Of a stretch of DNA of 64,000 bases, positions 34,801-42,049 are shown one piece after another. The translations under genes were made by a program, and so were the position numbers. The notes under the pieces were generated by a model. The model was not told the DNA's origin. It saw only the letters and a program-made list of their open reading frames with translations, and searched no databases. The stretch is from Panopea generosa. Lineage: Eukaryota > Mollusca > Bivalvia > Adapedonta > Hiatellidae. Positions within the stretch are counted from its first letter, which is position 1; each line of letters begins with the position of its first letter. The DNA lies in assembly GCA_029582155.1 (NCBI GenBank), contig CM055897.1, positions 15,738,482 through 15,802,481 on the forward strand, in the 5' to 3' direction.

Positions 34801-34930
34801 TAAATCACAACAAGAGTTGAAAGTGCTAAACGATATTGGCCGGTTTTTTAGTGTTTTTCAAACATTTACAGACTTTCAACTGCAATGCCTGCGAAATATA
34901 GTCTCGGAAACATTTGAAAAAATTTATTAA
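25043..34930 (+). CDS. Two-membrane-segment coiled-coil protein with unrecognised C-terminal domain (five-exon gene)
   Basis: Exons 25043-25859, 27688-27827, 32615-32835, 34080-34159 and 34716-34930 add up to 1473 nt, 490 residues plus stop; all junctions are GT-AG and in phase. Residues 1-40 are basic; the first membrane segment is about 41-59 (LTLLLVSVIVLLFAALFY), followed by roughly 200 residues of charged heptad-like coiled coil (75-265) with three N-glycosylation sequons (NLT, NIT, NNT). The second membrane segment is 273-293 (TLIIAIILLYILYPILAAS). Basic residues flank both segments outside the hairpin, predicting both ends in the cytosol and the coiled coil outside or in a lumen. Residues 320-490 form a domain with alternating strand- and helix-like segments (AICVISFHEDT, LHFMCVNFSERNVIIE, GLVIIYVRDPYSRGLS, YNTDLDCVK). 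I do not recognise this family. Translation could start further upstream, since the frame stays open to a possible acceptor near 25014. Confidence 0.8.
25860..26330 (+). other. Coiled-coil gene intron 1, first part
   Basis: AT-rich intron with no recognised element. Confidence 0.5.
26335..26760. repeat. Possible inverted-repeat element in intron 1
   Basis: The motif 'cgagctgtcgtgt' occurs twice, and its reverse 'acacgaca' occurs several times further on. Near 26655-26700 there is a local hairpin, 'ataaactcga' against 'tcgagtttat'. The GC content is higher than in the surrounding intron. This looks like a decayed MITE, but terminal repeats and a target duplication were not found. Confidence 0.35.
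26761..27194 (+). other. Coiled-coil gene intron 1, no feature seen
   Basis: AT-rich intronic DNA before a SINE. Confidence 0.45.
27195..27491 (-). mobile_element. tRNA-derived SINE (family B) in coiled-coil gene intron 1
   Basis: Minus strand: the acceptor-like 5' end 'gccgggc' pairs with 'gcccggc' after the B box; A box 'tagctcagttggttatgcg', B box 'gagttcgaatcccc'; body as at 14250; (CAAT)n tail at 27195-27212. It is antisense to the host gene. The near-perfect acceptor pairing makes this the best preserved family B head. Confidence 0.85.
27688..27827 (+). CDS. Coiled-coil gene, exon 2 (TM2)
   Basis: 140 nt between acceptor GTTTCAG and donor GTAAGT. Two opening bases complete the valine codon begun in exon 1. 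It encodes the second membrane segment and a serine/asparagine-rich linker with SDGDVSNEMAI. Confidence 0.82.
27828..28200 (+). other. Coiled-coil gene intron 2, start
   Basis: AT-rich intronic DNA, nothing recognised. Confidence 0.5.
28215..28305. repeat. (ATTC)n microsatellite
   Basis: About 22 copies of ATTC in intron 2. A 108-codon frame across it (FIHS repeats) is an artefact of the tetranucleotide. Confidence 0.95.
28590..28675 (-). tRNA. tRNA-like sequence, probably a SINE head or pseudogene
   Basis: Minus strand: 'cagtggtgcattcggttaag' and, about 40 nt on, 'agggttcgaatccc', a strong B box, then 'aattgcgtc'. The spacing allows a long variable arm as in Leu/Ser tRNAs, but the 3' end has no complementary 5' acceptor strand, so a working tRNA is unlikely. 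Confidence 0.35.
28682..29143 (+). mobile_element. 470-bp inverted-terminal repeat element (family E), copy 1
   Basis: Begins 'ctcacaccactag' and ends 'tagtggtgtgagac', so the ends are inverted repeats of about 12 bp. The whole sequence recurs in reverse at 41578-42047 with shared words such as 'ccagctttctggacaattct', 'tgttggttcgaacc' and 'gagccctatgggaaatgt'. No coding frame. It lies in coiled-coil gene intron 2, immediately before the 46-bp array. Confidence 0.8.
29190..32215. repeat. 46-bp minisatellite, ~3 kb, in coiled-coil gene intron 2
   Basis: About 65 units of 46 bp made of 'tccgtgtaagtgttccccc', 'ggtatcaatgttaacattg' and 'tcactcta'. Each unit holds the perfect palindrome CAATGTTAACATTG. 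A higher-order duplication of about 551 bp (12 units) is visible: variant units with 'attgtcatctatctgtg' occur at 29671 and again at 30222. Units degrade at the right edge after 31700. Confidence 0.95.
32216..32614 (+). other. Coiled-coil gene intron 2, end
   Basis: AT-rich DNA leading to acceptor CTGTAG; nothing else recognised. Confidence 0.5.
32615..32835 (+). CDS. Coiled-coil gene, exon 3 (start of C-terminal domain)
   Basis: 221 nt after acceptor CTGTAG, ending at donor GTGTGT. Encodes GNIPKRLLNAICVISFHEDT to HFMCVNFSER. The in-phase fit with exons 2 and 4 supports it. Confidence 0.8.
33734..34060. repeat. Dispersed repeat family D, copy 2, ending 20 bp before exon 4
   Basis: Opens with five tandem variants of 'cctgatatctcccgaa' (about 22 bp each, 33745-33855), then shares 'aggtctattaac', 'cccacaattcatagca', 'ttaaacgctta' and 'cggacccaat' with the copies at 21185 and 35155. 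Its end at about 34050 is next to the polypyrimidine tract of exon 4. Confidence 0.7.
34080..34159 (+). CDS. Coiled-coil gene, exon 4
   Basis: 80 nt, acceptor TTTCAG and donor GTAAGG. Encodes NVIIEQPGLGLGDMKKSTYE and KVRSFHG. It is too short for most open-frame searches and was found by splice phase. Confidence 0.8.
34160..34715 (+). other. Coiled-coil gene intron 4, no feature seen
   Basis: 556 bp of AT-rich intron. A 64-codon frame at 34440 has no supporting signal. Confidence 0.6.
34716..34930 (+). CDS. Coiled-coil gene, exon 5 (C-terminus)
   Basis: 215 nt after acceptor CTCCAG to the TAA at 34928-34930. Encodes GLVIIYVRDPYSRGLSPHKR through FTDFQLQCLRNIVSETFEK. The start methionine of the 68-codon frame at 34724 is internal. 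Confidence 0.83.
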
Positions 34931-35084
34931 CATTCAAGTGTTGACTGCTTTGTTTTAAATTGGAATATTAATTACAAAACAAAATTGTTCAAAATATGAT
35001 GATATAGACAATAGGTCATGTTAACAAATTCAATATGGATTTTATAAAGAGTATGTTTCTATAAAAGTTCCCTAAGACTCTAAT

Positions 35085-35090
35085 AATAAA
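35085..35090 (+). promoter_or_regulatory. Candidate AATAAA poly-A signal
   Basis: An AATAAA hexamer 155 nt past the stop codon of the coiled-coil gene, in a typical position for a short 3' UTR. Confidence 0.35.
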
Positions 35091-35154
35091 TGAGATTCTT
35101 TTATCCCATAACTCAGAAAACCGTTACACTACCATTTATTTTTAGGTTATATGA

Positions 35155-35365
35155 AACGTAGTCTATCCCAGACCCTGATATCTCCCGAATCAGGTCTATT
35201 AACCACCAATGGAAAAAAGCAGGGAATTAAATTGAACGCTTACTAAATAATGATGTCATTCAAACTTTCTCTGAAGCAACTGACCAATCAGCGTGCTCGT
35301 AACAATTGCTGTTGATCGGACCCAATCGGGAGAGCTGGGTTCGTTCTACAGACTAATATGTAATG
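35155..35365. repeat. Dispersed repeat family D, copy 3
   Basis: Starts 'ctatcccagaccctgatatc' and continues with 'ctcccgaatcaggtctatta', 'gtcattcaaactttc', 'accaatcagcgtgctc', 'cggacccaatcgggagag' and 'gggttcgttctac'. It lies 220 bp beyond the coiled-coil gene's stop codon. Confidence 0.7.
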
Positions 35366-36080
35366 AGAGTTAAAACAGGGTTTCATACATTCAATAGATA
35401 ACACTTTGTATATATCAGTTTCACTAAGTCATCGTATAACATGATGTCTCAAGATTACATCATTTTGCCAGGCCAGATCGACATCATTTTTGATATTACC
35501 GGTGTCACGTTAGATTCACATACACAAGGGAAAATCCATGCTCTACGTGTGTACAATAATGCTTAGTTTTGTAGTGTTTTTTTAAAGTTATGTATTGATA
35601 TTTGTTTGATTTGTTAATTCTCCATAATTACGTCAGTTTCTATGACCATGTTAATATCATCCGAACAGGTTAAGTTCAGCTTTCAATCAGTGTAGGTTTC
35701 ACTAAAATAACAGTTATACATTTATTAAAAATTGTGTTTAATCGTGATTTATTATTGGCGATTTTCCTTCATTAATAGTGGCCAAGAACACGTCCGTTTT
35801 CTTTCGTCATAAGTGTATGTTTTTAACAGTAAAAGAACACCACAATTGGATCATTTGCATATTTAGCCTATGGTTAAACAAAGAAACACGTTTTCAAATG
35901 ATTAATAACCTTTAAAACAAATGAGCAGTCCGTTTTGTTTGTTTACTTGAGAACATATATAAACATAACATTGACGACAGGTATTGTTCGTAAGTACATT
36001 CCGTGTATTTCCGTAATTTAAATTTCGGTGTCCGAACTCAGAAAGCGATATAACTGTTGATAAGCCAATACCTATACATT
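35366..36080. other. No gene seen
   Basis: AT-rich spacer between the coiled-coil gene and a LINE fragment. Confidence 0.45.
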
Positions 36081-36104
36081 ATTTAATCAGCATCATATCG
36101 AGAA

Positions 36105-37726
36105 TTCACGAATAGTGGGCAGAGTCAAATAATTTGCTTTCTGATTACCAATTTGGTTTCAGAAAAAATAAAAGTACTATAGATTGCATTTTTGTATTAA
36201 GTTCTATCATTATTAAAGTCATTAATACGGAAAAGAAAAAGTTATATTGTGCTTTTGTGGATTTTTCAGAAATCAAATTTTTTTGATGTTGTTTATCGTA
36301 ATGGAATTTGGTTTAAATTACTTTTATCAGGTGCATCAACAAAAATTGTTAACATGTTAAAACCAATATAAGAGGGTGTAAAGTCCTGTGTGAAAGTTGA
36401 TGGCCATGTTACTGATTATTTTAATAGTAATACGGGTGTAAAACAAGGAGAGCCCTTGTCCCCCTTCTTGTTCATTTTATTTGTAAATGACATGCATGAC
36501 TGCTTAAAAGATGACAATTTTGACAGTATTACCATTGATCAATTACAAATGTTTATGTTGTTGTTTGCCCACGATACAGTATTATTTTCATATTCAAAAG
36601 TGGGTTTACAAAGAATGCTCACAAAATTATTTATTGTGACAAGTGGGGTGCAACTGTAAATATAGCGAAAACTGTTGTTATGGTTTGTAAAAAAGGAAAT
36701 AGACAAGAAAATTTTGAAGTATTCTATAATAATAATAATAAGCTAAAAAATGTAAACAGATTTACCTATTTAGGATTTACCTTATCATCTAATGGTAGTT
36801 GTTACCAATCACAAAAAGCATTGTCTGAACAAGCCTCAAGAGCATTATACTCATTAAATTCATTATATGATATTGTTTCACTAGAAATAGGAGACAAAAA
36901 TGAAATATTTGATTCCATGATTTTGCCAATTTTGAATTATGGATCGGAAGTGTGGGGGTTCCATAAATCACCAGATGTTGAACACATACATCAAAAATTT
37001 ATGAAGCAATTGTTAAATGTAAGACAGCAAACAGCGAATGCTTCGATATATCCCGAGCTGGGTTGTGTTCCATTATATATTATAAGAAAGCTCAGAATAA
37101 TGAAATACTGGTACAAAATTATCAAAAATCCTGACTCCCTGGTACACAAAGTATTCAATTTACAGGATGAAAATGGTAATCATATAAACAATTTTGCTAA
37201 AAATGTCAACCAACTGTTAGATTCATTAGGATTCTCATTTATTTGGAATTCTAATAAAGTTATAAATGTACAACTAAATAACATTGTTCAATGTATCTAT
37301 GATCAGTATTTACAGCAGTGGTTTGCTGACCTTAGAACGTCACCCAAACTTGAGACATATCAAATTATAAAGAGCAATTTCGATTATGAAACTTATCTTT
37401 CAAGTGTTCAAAACAATAAATACAGAACTGCTTTAACCAGGCTTAGATGTTCTGCACACAATTTAATGATTGAGGAAGGAAGATACAGAAACATTGAAAG
37501 AAACACAAGATTATGTACTAAATGCAATATGAACTCGGTTGAAACAGAATACCATTTTGTATTAGTATGTCCATTTTATCGTGAACTAAGAATAAAGAAC
37601 TTACCTAGATATTTTTGCCACTGGCCTTCGATGACAAAATTTAAAAATCTGATGAATACGAAGCATAAACAATTATTGAACAAAGTAACAAAGTTTGTGT
37701 TTCTTGCTACAGAACAAAGGGGATGA
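36105..37726 (+). pseudogene. LINE (non-LTR retrotransposon) ORF2 fragment, broken
   Basis: The 5'-truncated reverse transcriptase starts near DYQFGFRKNKSTID (36140), then CAFVDFS, a frameshift, GVKQGEPLSPFLFILFVNDM (36437 on) and FAHDTVLF, where the catalytic FADD has become FAHD. After stops near 36371 and 36658 and a frame change, a 348-codon stretch (36680-37726) covers the thumb (FTYLGFTLSS, ILNYGSEVWGF) and a C-terminal Cys/His region, RLRCSAHNL...RLCTKCN...ETEYHFVLVCPFY. That C-terminal pattern is typical of one animal LINE group; the clade is not certain. Mutated catalytic residue, stops and truncation make it inactive. Confidence 0.85.
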
Positions 37727-37954
37727 TAAAATATTAGCTGACACATGGACAGTAATGTACTTGTAAACATTTATGTGATTAAATGTGATGTGTATATAAC
37801 AATCTGATAATATTGTAAATAACTTATTAACAATATATATGTGTGCGCATGTGGTTTCCTATAATGTAAATAATAACTAAATGCCATAAGGAAAGTCTAA
37901 ATTGCATGTTACAACACTGTGTAAAAACAGTTAGCAGAAATGTTCGAGTATGAA

Positions 37955-38727
37955 CCACAGGAGCTTAGGGAGTGGATAATAACGTTTAATGGGGGTGGGG
38001 GTCCTCTGGCATATATAAAGAGACAAGGAAAGAAACAAACGTTGACCCCTTCCCCAATCAAAATTAGAATTTCAATAGGCCATCAATTTTAACAAACCCG
38101 GTCTCGTTCTATCGCTGAATGATTTATCTTCAAGATCGTACCGATGTTTATGCATAACTCGGCCGTTTGAAGAAGATGTTGCACTGAGTTCCCAAAAAAC
38201 GGCGTATTTTTTTATCCTCAACAGTTATGGCAACGGATACGACATCATTATCGTATGGAGCAAATACGAGGTCGTGTCTGGTTGGTTAAAATTCGCTGTA
38301 TTTTAAACGTCTTCCTATCCAAGTCACGGAGACGATTACGCTTTCAGTATCGACTCAATTGAGCCTCAGCGACTTGGATCAGAATGGCGCGCTTTGGGGC
38401 GTGGCCAATTTGAAAAAAAATAAAGCCGAGAATATCCGAACATGCTACTTCCGTTGCCATAACTGTTGGTGGACAAAAAATATGCTGTTAATTCCGAACA
38501 TTTACATTTAAACATCGTTTTTGCTTTACTTACCGGATCGATCTTGAAGATAAATCATTCAGCGATAGAACGAGACCGGGTTTGTTAAAATTGATGGCCT
38601 ATTGACTTAGAAATTCTAATTTTGATTGGGGAAGGGGTCAACGTTTGTTTCTTTCCTTGTCTCTTTATATACGCCAGAGGACCCCACCCCAATCAAACTT
38701 TATTATCCACTCCCCAAGCTCCTGTGG
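37955..38727. mobile_element. Foldback/MITE-like element with long inverted repeats and 6-bp target duplication
   Basis: The ends 'ccacaggagcttagggagtg' and its reverse complement at 38708-38727 begin inverted repeats of about 200 bp or more (for example 'gacaaggaaagaaacaaacg' at 38028 against its reverse at 38643). The element is directly flanked by 'tatgaa' on both sides (37949-37954 and 38728-38733). A further inner inverted pair (cagttatggcaacgg and ccgttgccataactg) means almost the whole 773 bp can fold on itself. No transposase is encoded. Confidence 0.9.
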
Positions 38728-39340
38728 TATGAACAGGTCAATTATTGCTGAGAAATCACATATTATCTTGTCACAACTGCACAACGTAACTCATACTATC
38801 CATAGATTAAAGTGTCATTTATTAATAATATGCTGCAGTCAATATTTAGCTGTACAATCATCTCACATAGATTAAATTTTCAATAATCAGTTACTTTTCG
38901 CAATGCGCTGAATAAAAATCATGGCATGTCAGACGATTCTTCGGCAAGTAAATAACAGCCGATAACCCGTTGTCATCATTCATGCGTTATATATTTCAGC
39001 AGCAATAACTAAGAATGTTACTCTTACCAATACTGCTGGCAAACAACACTGATAAGAACTTAAAAAATCCGATTATTATGTGACACTTTTCCCCCCAAAA
39101 TAGAACATGTGAGAATTCTGCAAGCATCTAATGGATCTGGACTTTCGGTGATTAGGTATAATAATCGCCCTACAAAAATTATTATTGATTATTATCATCG
39201 TCATAATAAATTTGTCGTACTTTTTTCAATATTGATTGTAAGATATGAATTGGATTTTCTTTATGGAAATGTTTATATAATGAAGTCTACTTATAAATAC
39301 TGTAACAAATGTTATATCATGTTTTTCCACAAAGTATTGT
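38728..39340. other. No gene seen
   Basis: AT-rich DNA; an 80-codon frame at 39109 has no recognised motif. Confidence 0.4.
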
Positions 39341-39344
39341 GTGG

Positions 39345-39525
39345 TGTGTGAGGTAGCTGTGTGCGTGAAGTGTGTGGTGTGCGAGGCAGCTGTGTGCGTG
39401 AAGTGTGTGGTGTGGGTGTGTGAGTTTATGGCTTTGTTGTTATATTTATTATTGTAATATCATGATAGCCATACATAAGGCGATGTATATGTTTTTGCTA
39501 ATAAAATTTTGACTCTGACTTTGAC
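39345..39525 (+). mobile_element. LINE 3'-end-like tail
   Basis: GT-rich repeats ('gtgcgtgaagtgtgtggtgtg') are followed by 'gctaataaaattttgactct' and then 'gactttgactttgg'. A closing AATAAA-like word and a short direct repeat of GACTTT is the usual look of animal LINE 3' ends. No coding part is attached. Confidence 0.45.
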
Positions 39526-40440
39526 TTTGGTGCGGAAAATAGTGTCGAAGATTAATGAGTGTCAGGTAAATATTTACGGACAATATTCAACCATGAATTA
39601 CTTGCATAACAAACTGTAAATATCCGCTTTACCGATATGTCCGTGCAATGATGAGCCTGTCCAATAACATGCACAAACTATGTATAAGGCAAACTATAAT
39701 TTATTATGATAAATAATATGCATTATGACTGATATTTGTTTATACAAATATGATTTTAATTAGTGGATTGAAAGTTAAGCAATTTATGATTGGATAATTA
39801 AAGGACTAATGGGGGTGATTAGGTTAATGATAGTTAAATACTCCTATATCTATTGTTACAAACTGAATGACTTAAATGTGATTATGATTGATAATTACTA
39901 AAACAAAGTTAAAGTTGTTTACCGTAATACAAACAAATGACCAATTATCATTTTAGTGCCTATATATTGGGTCATGTTTAGTATTTTATCATCATTCATT
40001 CAATATGGCAAATGTGCAAGTCAACATAAGGCTCATAGAAAACAGTCGTGGTGGACAAACTCTTATTCATAATGAATTCATGTTCAGTCTCAAAACAAGG
40101 GTATATCAATATGTGTTACATGTGAATACATATGGGTAAAAAGGCTTCAAAAAAGCGAACTAAAATTCACTGTATATTTGTGTGTTATATGTCATGCTCT
40201 TCTTGTTTATAACAGCCTTTATTGAATTGTTACGGTGATGAACATTGTATGATAGAATTAATTTAATTGTACTTACAGTTTATATTTTAAGGATATTTTC
40301 GTCAGCAATACTTAATTGTGAATGAAATACTCATATATGTCGCCTTCTCCGCACAAATGATACAATAAGTATAAATTATATAATACAATATATACATTAA
40401 ACTAGTTGACACTGAAAAGACGAAAACAATATTAAGATAA
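39526..40440. other. No gene seen
   Basis: AT-rich intergenic DNA with no supported feature. Confidence 0.45.
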
Positions 40441-40444
40441 ATGT

Positions 40445-40520
40445 GATTGCGTGCGTGTGTGTCCATGTACATGTGTGTGTTTGCGTGCGAGCGTGCGTGT
40501 GCGAGTATGTGTGTTGCGCG
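40445..40520. repeat. TG-rich low-complexity tract
   Basis: Imperfect (TG)n with GC and CA interruptions. Sequence downstream ends in 'gtaaataaagataaactg' (about 40690), so this could be another LINE 3' end, but that is uncertain. Confidence 0.7.
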
Positions 40521-40707
40521 TATGTTCGTTGTATTTATTTGTACATATTAATATGTTATTATTGCACCATTTGTTATATAAATCGTAACATGTTGTAGCC
40601 TCACAGGTCTTAATTTCGATAGCTATCTATATTATGTAATTATTTATGTTCACTCTTGTATTGTTGCATGCATGTAGTGTATTGCTTGCGTAAATAAAGA
40701 TAAACTG

Positions 40708-40900
40708 TATAAACCAAATACGTTATTATGAAACTACGTCATTCTTTTTATAGTTAGACTCGTCCAATACAGGTAACACTTTTGATATTGAATCTATTGT
40801 ATTGTATTATGTATTACAGATGAAGTGCTGTCTCCCTAATGCGGTAGGTTCAATCTAAAAATAGAATGACGTAGTTTCAAAATAGTGTATTGGGTTTATA
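40708..40900. mobile_element. MITE, copy 1 (193 bp)
   Basis: Inverted ends of about 35 bp: 'tataaaccaaatacg...' with 'gaaactacgtcattc' against 'gaatgacgtagtttc' and 'tattgggtttata'. The inside has no open frame. Confidence 0.82.
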
Positions 40901-41230
40901 TCAACCAAATTCGCTATTATGAAACTATTTCATTCTATTTATAGTTAAATTCGTCCAATACAGGTAACACATTAATATTGAATCTATTGTATTGTATAAT
41001 TTATGTAACAGATAAATATGCTGTCATCCCTAATACGTTGGGATATGGTAAAGTAAATGTGGATAACTTTTTTTAGACTGTAAAAGTTGCTAAAAATTTG
41101 GAAATAAGCCAGTGATATTATATAGTTAGTAAAAATAAAAGGCTTTAAAAGATTTGAAATATAGCCCATTACGGTCCCACTACCTTAAAATAGAATGACG
41201 TAGTTTCAAAATAGCGTATTCGGTTTATAT
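40897..41230. mobile_element. MITE, copy 2 (about 334 bp), adjacent to copy 1
   Basis: Same family and orientation as the preceding copy: 'aaattcgctattatgaaact' at the left, 'gaatgacgtagtttcaaaat' and 'ggtttatat' at the right. It shares 'cgtccaatacaggtaacac' and 'tattgaatctattgtattgt' with copy 1 but has about 140 bp of extra internal sequence. Confidence 0.8.
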
Positions 41231-41284
41231 ATTGAAAAAAATCTGTTCTGTTCTATAAATTAGTCGATCCAAAACAATAACAAA

Positions 41285-41400
41285 TGCGTTAGACTTTCTC
41301 TCGTGCAGGCCTCGTGACACGAACGGTAGATTCCCACCCGTGGACTATCGGGAGTGCGTGTGAATCAAGCGTGACATCGGGAAGTATAGCTCGTAATTTT
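41285..41400. repeat. Dispersed repeat family D, partial copy
   Basis: Shares 'gtgcgtgtgaatc' and the surrounding words with 21220. Only the first part of the family is present. Confidence 0.45.
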
Positions 41401-41409
41401 GCGTACAAG

Positions 41410-41475
41410 TACGGTGTTCCGTTAGAGCCATCGTGCTATCGCTTTGTCAACAAGCATACGCGATGACACGATGGT
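41410..41475 (+). repeat. Left terminal inverted repeat of the 11.9-kb element
   Basis: Begins TACGGTGTTCCGT; that 12-bp core (acggtgttccgt) is itself nearly palindromic. It matches 53248-53311 in reverse complement. Confidence 0.75.
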
Positions 41476-41577
41476 GATGGCACGATAGTACGATAGCACG
41501 ATGGTGATGGTACGATGACACGATGGTGATGACACGATAGCACGATGACGATGACACGATGACACGATGGTGATCGT
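41455..41577. repeat. ACGATGGTG-type short tandem array (left)
   Basis: Repeated 'cacgatggtgatgg' and 'cacgatagcacgatg' words, about 12-15 bp each. The same vocabulary makes hairpins at 48461 and 52925. Confidence 0.9.
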
Positions 41578-42047
41578 CTCACGCCACTATTACATTTCCC
41601 ATAGGGCTCCATTGTAACATTTATGTCCAAAACAGAGTGAAAAATTAAATTCTGCAGCATGTGTTTGGGCTCAAATTCTTCATTGGTTCAAGATATACAA
41701 TAATAAAGAAAAAAAAGTATACCTTGACCAGGTTGTTTTTTTTAAAATCCAATGCTTTTGTGAGACCTATCAATTTCCAGAGTAACGATTTGTCAACTAT
41801 TCGCCCTAGATGCGGTTCGAACCAACAATTCTGAAATGACACAGAATTGTCCAGAAAGCTGGTATCAGCATCAAATTTTTTAGTGGTGATTTCTAAAATA
41901 CTGACCATTTAACTCATGCTAGCAAAAAACAAAACACTGCAGTACAAAGCCCTGAAAAAAGAAGAAAAAGAGAACTAAAGTTTTATTTCTACCTCCTTCA
42001 TCTGTAGGTCAGGAGTACTCAAGAGAGATAATAGTGGTGTGAGTCCT
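41578..42047 (-). mobile_element. 470-bp inverted-terminal repeat element (family E), copy 2
   Basis: Reverse-complement relative of 28682-29143, with ends 'gtctcacgccactatta' and 'taatagtggtgtgag'. It separates the GATG array from the 1.36-kb satellite. Apparent short open frames on the minus strand are not conserved in the other copy. Confidence 0.82.
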
Positions 42048-42049
42048 GA

